24,727 nucleotides of DNA, taken from positions 1-24,727 of the forward strand of contig CAZNQQ010000010.1 of the NCBI GenBank assembly GCA_964575575.1, given 5' to 3'. The notes under the pieces are model-generated. The model was not told the DNA's origin, did no database searches, and saw only the letters and a program-made list of their open reading frames with translations. The DNA comes from UBA2163 sp964575575 (GTDB lineage: Bacteria; Patescibacteriota; Minisyncoccia; Phycocordibacterales; UBA2163). Made by a program: the position numbers and the translations under genes. Positions 14,363-20,995 of this stretch are shown one piece after another. Position 1 is the first letter of the stretch. Each line of letters begins with the position of its first letter.

Positions 14363-14836
14363 TTACAGGTTTCTTTCTGACGCAAAGCAGGTTAGACCTA
14401 CCGCTATAGCATCATATTCGTCGTCGTATTTTATCTGCTTTTCTATTTTTATAAGATTCTTTAGCATTGTTATGACTTGTGTCTTGTCGCCGTGGCCGTC
14501 GCCTGCTACTGCTACCTTGATCTGAAGTGGTGTGTATTCAAAGACTTTAAGTTTGTTCTTAAGTGCAATGTAGATAAGTGCTCCGCGCACTTCAGACACG
14601 TTGGTCGCAGTCTTTTGGTTAGTATTAAAAAATAGCTTCTCTATAGCTAGAGCTTCTGGCTTATACTCTTCTATAACCCTCTCTACCTCTTGCCCGATAA
14701 GCTCTAAGCGCTCTATGAAAGAAAACTCTTTTGATGTTTTAAAACAGTCAGAGTATACAAGCTTTTCTTTGTCAGCCTTCTCTAAAACAGCAATCCCAAC
14801 TCGCTCATACCCTGGATCTATAGATAATATTTTCAT
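14363..14836 (-). CDS. ruvC: Crossover junction endodeoxyribonuclease RuvC
   Basis: Resolves Holliday junctions by paired nicking. It has 157 aa, the normal size (about 160-175). Catalytic acids are visible: D7 in SIDPGYERVG, E66 in ALAIEKLFF, and D139 and D142 in KYDDEYDAIAVGLTC. The family motif NTNQKTATNVSEVRG follows E66. The ATG lies two bases after the yebC stop, so it is translated from the ruvB-yebC-ruvC message. RuvA, the usual partner that targets RuvB to junctions, is not in this window. Confidence 0.95.
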   Translation of the reverse strand: MKILSIDPGYERVGIAVLEKADKEKLVYSDCFKTSKEFSFIERLELIGQEVERVIEEYKPEALAIEKLFFNTNQKTATNVSEVRGALIYIALKNKLKVFEYTPLQIKVAVAGDGHGDKTQVITMLKNLIKIEKQIKYDDEYDAIAVGLTCFASERNL

Positions 14837-14838
14837 AT

Positions 14839-15366
14839 TTATACATTTGTATATACTCCCTGCACGTCGTCGTGGTCTTCAAGCTCTTCTATGAGACCTT
14901 CTAGCTTTTCAAGATCCTCTGGTGAGACCTCGTGTGGAGTTTTGGCTTGCCACTCTCCGTCCACTTTATCAAATGCCCATGTGGCAGAGTGTTGTGCTGC
15001 AAGTGCCAAACCTCTTTTGGTAAGGATGTGTTTGATCTCAGGCGAGGTGCGGTTGTTGTTGTCAGTTAAAGCTTCTATTATCACAGCAGAGCCACCTGGG
15101 CCATAAGTTTCAAATATAACGTGTTGCATCTCGGCACCCTCTCCTGCTTTACCTTTCGCTACTGCACGTTCAATATTGCTCGACGGCATATTCTCCGCTT
15201 TTGCTTTGTCTATTGCAGAACGAAGGCCAGGGGAGTCAACATTGCCACCGGCTTTTTTAGATTCTACTTGGATAAGTTTTACAAACTTTGAAAACACTTT
15301 GCTTTTCTTTGCATCTGTAAGTGCTTTTTTGTGTTTTATTTTTGACCATTTGTTATGTCCTGCCAT
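14839..15366 (-). CDS. YebC/PmpR-family protein, short form
   Basis: Member of the YebC/TACO1 family, linked to relief of ribosome stalling and to transcription regulation. The start is placed at 15366 because MAGHNKWSKIKHKKALTDAK is the invariant family N-terminus. A longer frame to 15504 would read into ruvB. The protein has 175 aa, whereas most members have about 240. The N-terminal domain and the YGPGGSAVIIEALTDNNNR motif are present and the end LEDHDDVQGVYTNV is intact, so about 60 residues are missing from the middle domains. It begins one base after the ruvB stop and is followed by ruvC, a common yebC-ruvC pairing. Confidence 0.92.
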   Translation of the reverse strand: MAGHNKWSKIKHKKALTDAKKSKVFSKFVKLIQVESKKAGGNVDSPGLRSAIDKAKAENMPSSNIERAVAKGKAGEGAEMQHVIFETYGPGGSAVIIEALTDNNNRTSPEIKHILTKRGLALAAQHSATWAFDKVDGEWQAKTPHEVSPEDLEKLEGLIEELEDHDDVQGVYTNV

Positions 15367-15367
15367 A

Positions 15368-16396
15368 TTATAATAATTTTTCTTGAAAACCTTCTGGTAA
15401 ACTATGCCCCAAATGTTTATACGCCGCTTCTGTCGCAACCCTTCCACGTGGAGTTCTTTGCAAAAGCCCGAGCTGTATGAGGTATGGCTCGTGCACTTCC
15501 TCAATAGTCGCTTGCTCTTCTGAAGTTGCAGCAGCTAAAGTGGAAAGCCCTACAGGACCTCCTTTGAATTTCTCTATAATAGTCTCCAATATCTTTCTGT
15601 CAGAAGAGTTGAGCCCTAGTTCGTCTATCTCTAAGAGCTCTAGTGCTTTGTCTACCATGTTTTGCGAGAGCCTTTCTTTGTTTACTTGTGCAAAATCGCG
15701 ACAACGCTTAAGTAAATAGTTAGCAACTCTAGGTGTAAACCTACTTCTCTTTGATATTTCATTTGCTGCAACTTCGTCTACATCAACTGCTAGTATTTTT
15801 GCAGAGCGTTTAAGTATTTCTTCTATTTCTTCTTGCTCGTAGAACTTTAAGCGGAATGTTCCACCTGAAAAACGTGACCTTAGTGGGGAAGAGAGAAGCG
15901 CTATGCGTGTAGTTGCAGCGATGAGTGTAAAGGGAGGAAGTTCAAGCTGTATGGTCCGCGCCGAAGGGCCTTTGCCTATAATGATGTCCATCACACCTGA
16001 CTCCATAGCGGGGTAGAGCACCTCTTCGATGGTTTTGTTGAGTCTGTGTACCTCGTCTATAAAGAGAATGTCACCGTCGTTTAGGTTGGTGAGGATTGCA
16101 GCAAGATCTCCCACCTTTTCTATCGCAGGGCCTGAAGTAACACGTACTTGAGCGCCGAGTTCTTTGGATATCAGGTGGGCAAGAGTGGTTTTGCCAAGTC
16201 CAGGTGGACCATAGAAAAGAATATGCTCTGGTGGATGAGAGCGCTCTTTAGCTGCGGTAAGGAGTATTCTAAGGTTTTCTTTGATATTTGCCTGCCCTAC
16301 GTATTCGTCCCAGTGTTTTGGGCGTAGTGTTGTGTCGAGCGATGCTTTAAGACTACTGTTCTCCTCTTTTTTCTTTTTGTCGTTAGGGGTTGACAT
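15368..16396 (-). CDS. ruvB: Holliday junction branch migration helicase RuvB
   Basis: AAA+ motor that drives branch migration with RuvA. It has 342 aa, typical for the family. Walker A is GPPGLGKTT (63-71) and Walker B is LFIDEVHRL (D114, E115). The arginine finger lies in SPLRSRF (near R173). The C-terminal winged helix ends in the conserved TPRGRVATEAAYKHLG. The start ATG is at 16396-16394. That codon overlaps the -35 element of the divergent non-coding RNA promoter. It is first in a tight operon: ruvB, one base, yebC, two bases, ruvC. Confidence 0.97.
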   Translation of the reverse strand: MSTPNDKKKKEENSSLKASLDTTLRPKHWDEYVGQANIKENLRILLTAAKERSHPPEHILFYGPPGLGKTTLAHLISKELGAQVRVTSGPAIEKVGDLAAILTNLNDGDILFIDEVHRLNKTIEEVLYPAMESGVMDIIIGKGPSARTIQLELPPFTLIAATTRIALLSSPLRSRFSGGTFRLKFYEQEEIEEILKRSAKILAVDVDEVAANEISKRSRFTPRVANYLLKRCRDFAQVNKERLSQNMVDKALELLEIDELGLNSSDRKILETIIEKFKGGPVGLSTLAAATSEEQATIEEVHEPYLIQLGLLQRTPRGRVATEAAYKHLGHSLPEGFQEKLL

Positions 16397-16418
16397 AAGT
16401 TATTTTGTATGCTAGTAT
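16390..16418 (+). promoter_or_regulatory. Consensus promoter of the non-coding RNA
   Basis: TTGACA (16390-16395), 17 bases ending in TGC, then TAGTAT (16413-16418). It is the same extended -10 promoter as at 2848-2876 (minus) and 20219-20247. The predicted start is near 16425. The -35 overlaps the ruvB start codon on the other strand. Confidence 0.8.
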
Positions 16419-16424
16419 TCATGT

Positions 16425-16630
16425 AACATTGAAAGTATAAATATCGAGAGCATAAATCTCTAAGCAAACCGACGCCCTCCGCGAGGACGCTTTGGTCCCA
16501 TCTTCGGATGGACTTGCTCGAGCACTCCTTAGTGGAGAAGCTCACTTTTAGTTTCACTATTAAAAGATTGCTTAGAGATTCATGATTTCGATATATTGCG
16601 CGCGCCCTAAAGGGCGCGCGCTTTTGCTTT
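16425..16630 (+). ncRNA. Probable structured non-coding RNA, about 205 nt
   Basis: There is no reading frame here, but the structure is strong. A long closing stem is made of ATATCGA (16441-16447) with TCGATAT (16588-16594), plus a perfect 13-bp pair at 16455-16467 and 16568-16580. Inside it are four hairpins. H1 (16473-16489) has one C.A mismatch. H2 (16495-16513) is capped by a cUUCGg tetraloop. H3 (16520-16543) pairs GAGC.CTCC with GGAG..GCTC. H4 (16545-16566) pairs CTTTTA with TAAAAG. The RNA has its own consensus promoter and ends in a GC-rich terminator. The UUCG loop and the T-run both assign it to the plus strand. It lacks the landmarks of tmRNA, RNase P RNA and SRP RNA, and it is multibranched, unlike rod-like 6S RNA. 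Confidence 0.7.
16598..16630 (+). terminator. GC-rich intrinsic terminator of the non-coding RNA
   Basis: GCGCGCGCCC (16598-16607), loop TAAA, then GGGCGCGCGC (16612-16621), a perfect 10-bp stem followed by TTTTGCTTT. The T-run is on the plus strand only. It ends at the 3' edge of the convergent pilB gene. Confidence 0.9.
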
Positions 16631-18305
16631 AAAGAACTTCACTCAGGTCAACCACTCTTGCCAGCTCATCAAGCGACGTAACTCCCTTTAAGACTTTCAG
16701 TATTCCGTCCTGTTGCATGTTTAGTATTCCCTGACTTACCGCTACTTCGGCTATCTCTCTCTCACTCGCACTTGCTTTTATAAGAGCTTCCACTTCCTTG
16801 TCCATTATCACTGCTTCAAATACACCGATTCTTCCTTTGTATCCTGTATTGTTGCATTTGTCGCATCCTCCTGCCTCCCAGATCGTCGAAACGTTTTCTG
16901 GGATGTTTTCTTTATCAACTATTTTTTCAAGAACTTGGTTTATTTGGCTCTTTTGGGTGTCGCTTGTCTCAACTTGCTTTTTGCATGACTCGCAGAGTTT
17001 TCTTACAAGTCGTTGGGCAAGTACGATGTTCACAGCAGAACTTATAACTTTAGGATTCACACCAAGATCAATAAGACGTGGGAACGAACCAGCGGCGTTG
17101 TTAGTGTGGAGTGTTGAGAACACCAAGTGTCCGGTGAGTGCAGCGTTTATAGCAGTACCAGCTACGTCTTCGTCTCGGATCTCTCCCACCATTATGATAT
17201 CTGGGTCTTGGCGGAGTGTTGAGCGAAGACCGTTTCCAAATGTATAATTCTTTTTATCAACTTGAGTTTGTACTATTCCTTCCAAGTGGTATTCGATAGG
17301 GTCTTCTATGGTTATTATTTTTTTCTCTGGTGTCTGCGTCTTTTTTAAGAATGCATATAGTGTTGTCGTCTTACCTGAACCTGTAGGACCGGTTGTTAAG
17401 ATCATACCGTTTGGTTTACCGATTTCTTTTTGGAGTGCGTCAAAAAGTTTGTTTTCTATTCCTAAGTCTTCCATTGATAAAGCAATAGTTTGTGGGTTTA
17501 AGATACGCATAACCACAGACTCACCGTATGCGTCTGGAAGCATAGAAGTTCTGATCTCTATGTCTTCTTCGTCGATTCGTATACTAAACCTTCCGTCTTG
17601 CGCTTTGTTTTTGAGGTTTATCTTAAGTCCGGATATTAGCTTAATCCTTGATAGAAGTAGAGCATATGTCTCTTTGTCTATGTTTGTGATATTTACAAGT
17701 ACACCATCAAGACGGTATCTCATACGCACTGTGTCTTCTTCAGGTTCAATGTGTACATCAGAAGCTTCAAGCGATATACCTCCTGCAAGCATAATCTCAA
17801 GCATTCTTGATATCCTGTAAGCCTTTTTCATTTGTAGGGTTTCATCAACTAGCTTTTTGACATCCTCCACGCTTTTTAATGTATTTAAAATGTTTTTTAT
17901 CTCTTCTCCTGATATGTCTAGCATTCCAGCTTTGGTTTTAACTGCAAACGAAATATCAGAGTATCTTTTGATAGCGCGCTCAATACTGTTTGAAGACACC
18001 ATAAAGAGTGTCGGTACAAAACCGCGTTCTTCTAGTTCTTTTATAGCTTCTTTTGCTTTTGCATCGTTAGGAGAGCGTACGGCAATAGAGATTTTTTTGC
18101 CGACTTTGTTAAAGATAGCCATCTCGGCTTCTTTGGAGGTTGCTTCTGTGACGAGCTGAAGGGCGTCCGTGTTTATTGGGACACTAGAAAGGTCAATATA
18201 CTGCAAACCGTATTTGTTGGATAGAATATTTGCTAATTCCTCCTCCTCCTTTTTGTGGAGTTCAGCAATCTTCTTATCTACTTTTGTTTCATCAAAAGTG
18301 ACCAT
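16629..18305 (-). CDS. pilB: Type IV pilus assembly ATPase PilB (GspE/PulE family)
   Basis: Hexameric cytoplasmic ATPase that powers pilus extension. It has 558 aa. The N-terminal MshEN-like domain spans about 1-125. The core has ASDVHIEP (182-188), Walker A GPTGSGKT (306-313), the Asp box EDPIEY (334-339), Walker B DIIMVGEIRD (369-378) and the His box GHLVFSTLHTN (392-402). A zinc site is formed by C438, C441, C481 and C484 (CESC and CDKC). No other pilus gene is present here, so its partners must be elsewhere in the genome. Type IV pili are common in CPR bacteria for host contact and DNA uptake. The gene converges on the non-coding RNA terminator. Confidence 0.95.
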   Translation of the reverse strand: MVTFDETKVDKKIAELHKKEEEELANILSNKYGLQYIDLSSVPINTDALQLVTEATSKEAEMAIFNKVGKKISIAVRSPNDAKAKEAIKELEERGFVPTLFMVSSNSIERAIKRYSDISFAVKTKAGMLDISGEEIKNILNTLKSVEDVKKLVDETLQMKKAYRISRMLEIMLAGGISLEASDVHIEPEEDTVRMRYRLDGVLVNITNIDKETYALLLSRIKLISGLKINLKNKAQDGRFSIRIDEEDIEIRTSMLPDAYGESVVMRILNPQTIALSMEDLGIENKLFDALQKEIGKPNGMILTTGPTGSGKTTTLYAFLKKTQTPEKKIITIEDPIEYHLEGIVQTQVDKKNYTFGNGLRSTLRQDPDIIMVGEIRDEDVAGTAINAALTGHLVFSTLHTNNAAGSFPRLIDLGVNPKVISSAVNIVLAQRLVRKLCESCKKQVETSDTQKSQINQVLEKIVDKENIPENVSTIWEAGGCDKCNNTGYKGRIGVFEAVIMDKEVEALIKASASEREIAEVAVSQGILNMQQDGILKVLKGVTSLDELARVVDLSEVL

Positions 18306-18383
18306 ATAGTTAGTATTTCCATACTAGCGTTTTTTATGCAAAGTGACAATATTTGTTTTACACAAAAACCGTGTGGTAATAAA

Positions 18384-18427
18384 ATAAAAAAATATTGCCC
18401 AATCAGCGGTTAAACTGATTGGGCAAT
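18384..18427 (-). terminator. Terminator of the 162-aa secreted-protein gene
   Basis: ATTGCCCAATCAG (18394-18406) pairs perfectly over 13 bp with CTGATTGGGCAAT (18415-18427). On the minus strand a long T-rich run follows. Confidence 0.88.
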
Positions 18428-18475
18428 GAGAATGTGGTGCTAAACCTTATTTAAGAAAGTACTACTGGTATCTTG

Positions 18476-18964
18476 TCAGGCTTGTGTCTGCAAAGAGTTA
18501 ATAAAAAACGGATCGTTCGGTACTACGCCAGGGTTTCCTGCTACAATTGGTTTTGTATAGTGGCGGCCCTCCTTCTTCGTAATCTCCAGATAAGCGATCT
18601 GCGCATTTTCATTAATCTTGGCCTGTGTACTCGTATCAAATGTGGCCGGTAGTGTTTCTACTACTGCTGCATACTGAACATCATACGGGTCTTTATGCAT
18701 TACAAATCTCAGATTTTCTAGTGGAATATCGGCAGCTGCTAGTTCTTTCTGTTTTTCGCCTTCCACTAATGACTGTTTTTCTATCCACGATTTTTCTGGT
18801 GTCAAACCTGTAATTACCTCACCGGGTAATAACTTTGACATTTCCTTGTGTACTGTAGCAATACCATCTGTATCCTTAGCGAAAGCTGTGTCTGTCGGCG
18901 ACAGGCCAATGGAAATCGTAAATACGAACAGAGGTATAATGAAGTAATAGAGCTTTTTCTTCAT
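18476..18964 (-). CDS. Secreted protein of unknown function, 162 aa
   Basis: Residues 1-29 are a signal peptide: MKKK, a hydrophobic core, then TAFA before Lys30. The mature 133-residue domain (LLPGEVITGLTPEKSW, then YDVQYAAVVETLP, then AQIAYLEITKKEGRHYTKP) has no cysteine and no membrane helix. I do not recognise it. GGAGG lies 7-8 bases before the ATG, the strongest class of ribosome site in this window, and the gene has its own terminator. A possible minus-strand promoter is TTGATT with TATTGT at 19019-19046. It diverges from the secreted zinc-ribbon gene. The two may be jointly controlled, though nothing proves it. Confidence 0.8.
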   Translation of the reverse strand: MKKKLYYFIIPLFVFTISIGLSPTDTAFAKDTDGIATVHKEMSKLLPGEVITGLTPEKSWIEKQSLVEGEKQKELAAADIPLENLRFVMHKDPYDVQYAAVVETLPATFDTSTQAKINENAQIAYLEITKKEGRHYTKPIVAGNPGVVPNDPFFINSLQTQA

Positions 18965-19077
18965 AGCAAATCCTCCAAAATAATTGTTTAAAAGAGCACC
19001 ACCTCTCTATATTTAACAATACTGGTTTTTGGTAGGAAATCAAGTGTTTTAGCTGTGTGTGTGGATAGGCAAAAAGC

Positions 19078-19105
19078 TTGACAAATAAGGCGTATATGCT
19101 ACAAT
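19078..19105 (+). promoter_or_regulatory. Promoter of the secreted zinc-ribbon gene
   Basis: TTGACA (19078-19083), 16 bases ending in TGC, then TACAAT (19100-19105). The leader is about 63 bases. A near-perfect DnaA box on the minus strand (CTATCCACA, 19060-19068) lies 10 bases upstream. Confidence 0.75.
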
Positions 19106-19174
19106 GTGGGTGAGTAGAGAGTTATTTTTAGTTTAATAAATTTATTCGGTCAGGAGCCGAGAGAGGAGGATGTC

Positions 19175-19720
19175 ATGAAAAAATTTATGACTATATTAGT
19201 ACTTCTGGGACTTCTGATCGGAGTGATCGGAAGGGAATGTTTTGCATACGGTCCGTTTTATTGTCCGGTTTGTTCTACTGATTATTCGGTGGCAGGTGAA
19301 CATGGTGGCACTAAGTGTAGTAGAAGTAGTACAAAAAGTATAAGTACAAAAGCTACTAGATATTATTGCAAGCCATGTAATGTGCTTTACGACACGCCAG
19401 GCGAACATGGAGGCAGGAAGTGTGAGAGGAAGGTTGTAAAAACTTCTGTAGATAGTAGAAGACTTCCGTCTGAAGTTCCGCCTAAGACTGCTACTACAAC
19501 TGCAACTTTACGAAGTGTTTGTGGTAATTGTAGACATCCTGCTAACGACTGTCGTTGTAGAAGAAATGGATTTTCGTTTTTTGATGTAAGAACATTGGTC
19601 AATATACAAAGAGCACCTTATTGGCCTTCACGAAGAAGGATGATTTACTTCAACAATGTTTATAGCGGAAGACAGATTCGTTATCTGGGCAGTAATTGGG
19701 GTTGGGGCAGAACAAGATGA
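19175..19720 (+). CDS. Secreted protein with duplicated GEHGG zinc-ribbon motif
   Basis: A 181-aa protein with a signal peptide (about residues 1-24, ending ECFA). Two copies of one motif follow: C30-x2-C33, Y37, GEHGG with H43, KC48, and C65-x2-C68, Y72, GEHGG with H78, KC83. A third cysteine cluster is C116-x2-C119...C126-x-C128. Each GEHGG unit can supply three Cys and one His, so zinc binding is likely. The C-terminal part is basic and aromatic (PYWPSRRRMIYF, then YLGSNWGWGRTR) and could bind an anionic cell surface or nucleic acid. GAGGAGG precedes the ATG and a consensus promoter lies upstream. The family is not recognised. Confidence 0.8.
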   Translation: MKKFMTILVLLGLLIGVIGRECFAYGPFYCPVCSTDYSVAGEHGGTKCSRSSTKSISTKATRYYCKPCNVLYDTPGEHGGRKCERKVVKTSVDSRRLPSEVPPKTATTTATLRSVCGNCRHPANDCRCRRNGFSFFDVRTLVNIQRAPYWPSRRRMIYFNNVYSGRQIRYLGSNWGWGRTR

Positions 19721-19723
19721 CAA

Positions 19724-19757
19724 GGGAAAGAGGTTTTATTACTCTTTCCCTTTATTT
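19724..19757 (+). terminator. Terminator after the zinc-ribbon gene
   Basis: GGGAAAGAG (19724-19732) pairs perfectly with CTCTTTCCC (19742-19750), followed by TTTATTT. Confidence 0.85.
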
Positions 19758-19785
19758 GTGTCTAAAAAATGATAAAGTTAGATTT

Positions 19786-20214
19786 ATGATATCCAAAAGC
19801 CTAAAAGAAACACAAAATCTTGCCAAAGAGTTTGTAGAAAATATTAAATCTAATCAAGACTCGGCTTTCATTGTCGCAATGCACGGCGATTTGGGCTCTG
19901 GCAAGACCACTTTTGTAAAAGCAATAGCCAAAGAGCTTGGTATAGAGAACACTGTCACAAGCCCTACTTTTGTTATAGAAAAGATTTACAAATTAGAGAA
20001 CCAAGTATATGAGAATCTAATCCATATAGACGCATATCGGCTAAAAAGCGGGGAAGAGCTAAAGACTTTAGGCTGGAAAGAGGTATCTCAAAACCCTAAA
20101 AATATAATATTCATAGAATGGCCGAGCAATGTGAAAGACATAATACCTGAAGATACACAGGAGATGAGCTTCAAATTTATAGACGAAAACACAAGGGAAA
20201 TAGAGGTCAAATAA
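19786..20214 (+). CDS. tsaE: tRNA t6A biosynthesis ATPase TsaE
   Basis: ATPase partner of TsaB-TsaD in making N6-threonylcarbamoyladenosine at tRNA position 37. It has 142 aa. The P-loop is HGDLGSGKTTFVKAIAKELGI (residues 34-54). The family motifs VTSPTFVIEKIY, HIDAYRLKSGEEL and FIEWPSNVKDIIPED follow. The ATG at 19786 (MISKSLKETQNLAKEF) fits the family N-terminus. An in-frame ATG at 19696 would lie inside the preceding gene and read through its terminator. A TGA-TAAAGT extended -10 ends 7 bases before the ATG, suggesting a leaderless mRNA. Confidence 0.93.
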   Translation: MISKSLKETQNLAKEFVENIKSNQDSAFIVAMHGDLGSGKTTFVKAIAKELGIENTVTSPTFVIEKIYKLENQVYENLIHIDAYRLKSGEELKTLGWKEVSQNPKNIIFIEWPSNVKDIIPEDTQEMSFKFIDENTREIEVK

Positions 20215-20218
20215 GCAC

Positions 20219-20247
20219 TTGACAAACACATACAAATATGCTAGTAT
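20219..20247 (+). promoter_or_regulatory. Consensus promoter of the 130-aa secreted-protein gene
   Basis: TTGACA (20219-20224), 17 bases ending in TGC, then TAGTAT (20242-20247). It is the same module as at 2848-2876 and 16390-16418. The leader is about 72 bases. Confidence 0.82.
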
Positions 20248-20325
20248 ATAGATATAACATATGGATGTTATTTTGTACTTTAAATTATATCTTTTTAATT
20301 TTCATCTCTTGAAAGGAGACCGAAA

Positions 20326-20718
20326 ATGAAAACCAGAAATCTTTTGTTTGTTGCAATGTTGTTTGTAGTAATTACCTCTTTCTCTGTCAATTCGTTTGCA
20401 GCAGAGGAAAAAGGCGGTTCACTGATAGCAGAGGTCTTAAATGGAAAACCTTTAGGTGAATGTAGCAAGCCAGAATTAATTAAAAGATACACAGTTCTGA
20501 TTTCCGCCTTTCATCTGGAGCAGGGTAAAAATATATCAAGTAAGCTTGAGTTGATGATAGAAAAAATCAACAACAAGGAGTTGAGGGGACAGGTTACTCC
20601 AGAGATGGCAAGTGAATTGAGAATAACTGTGATGGAGTCTTTTCTTGTATCTCAAGCCGATGTATTACAGTCAGAAGAAAATCTTAAGATTTTGATTGCT
20701 GCTGTAAAGAAGGATTAG
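20326..20718 (+). CDS. Small secreted helical protein, function unknown
   Basis: A 130-aa protein with a signal peptide (MKTR, hydrophobic core, SFA before Ala26). The mature 105 residues are predicted helical and charged (CSKPELIKRYTVLISAFHLEQGKN, then MASELRITVMESFLVSQADVL), with a single cysteine (C46). There is no known domain. AAGGAG lies 8-9 bases before the ATG. The consensus promoter and the downstream terminator make it monocistronic. Its N-terminus and expression signals resemble those of the protein at 2407-2784. Confidence 0.8.
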   Translation: MKTRNLLFVAMLFVVITSFSVNSFAAEEKGGSLIAEVLNGKPLGECSKPELIKRYTVLISAFHLEQGKNISSKLELMIEKINNKELRGQVTPEMASELRITVMESFLVSQADVLQSEENLKILIAAVKKD

Positions 20719-20757
20719 ATTGAATAATTGCCAAAAGTAGAATAAATTGGTTTTTAG

Positions 20758-20799
20758 AAGGCTGAACATACATTTTGTATCGTATGTTCAGCCTTTTTT
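20758..20799 (+). terminator. Terminator of the 130-aa secreted-protein gene
   Basis: AAGGCTGAACATAC (20758-20771) pairs perfectly with GTATGTTCAGCCTT (20782-20795) and is followed by a T-run. A second copy after the gap (20915-20954) is the assembly overlap. Confidence 0.9.
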
Positions 20800-20814
20800 G
20801 CTGTCAGATTTAAT
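20760..20814 (+). repeat. 55-bp direct repeat at contig edge (copy 1)
   Basis: The exact 55 bases before the second N-run, repeated identically at 20915-20969. This is the same artefact as at the first gap, with the same length of 55. Confidence 0.85.
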
Positions 20815-20914
20815 NNNNNNNNNNNNNNNNNNNNNNNNNNNNNNNNNNNNNNNNNNNNNNNNNNNNNNNNNNNNNNNNNNNNNNNNNNNNNNNNNNNNNN
20901 NNNNNNNNNNNNNN
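20815..20914. other. Assembly gap, 100 N
   Basis: Exactly 100 Ns between two identical 55-bp flanks. The contigs most likely overlap, so the secreted-protein terminator is a single copy that lies about 70 bases upstream of polA. Confidence 0.95.
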
Positions 20915-20969
20915 GGCTGAACATACATTTTGTATCGTATGTTCAGCCTTTTTTGCTGTCAGATTTAAT
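20915..20969 (+). repeat. 55-bp direct repeat at contig edge (copy 2)
   Basis: Identical to 20760-20814. It contains the duplicated terminator hairpin. Confidence 0.85.
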
Positions 20970-20983
20970 GTCAGAATTTATGG

Positions 20984-20995
20984 TAAAATTGGCAT
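20984..20995 (+). promoter_or_regulatory. polA extended -10, predicted leaderless start
   Basis: TGG-TAAAAT (20981-20989) is followed by six bases and then the polA ATG at 20996. Transcription is expected to begin at or next to the A of the start codon. No good -35 is present, as is usual for extended -10 promoters. Confidence 0.5.

Noticed and set aside
15367..15504. Longer N-terminus for YebC
   Set aside because: It would overlap ruvB, and MAGHNKWSKIKHKK is the universal YebC start.
16425..16630. tmRNA, SRP RNA, RNase P RNA or 6S RNA as identity of the structured RNA
   Set aside because: There is no tRNA-like end or tag frame, no GGAA/AGCAG SRP loop and no GAGGAAAGTCC core, and the length of about 205 nt with four hairpins does not fit a 6S rod.
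19696..19785. Longer N-terminus for TsaE
   Set aside because: It starts inside the preceding gene and crosses its terminator hairpin. MISKSLKETQ fits the family.
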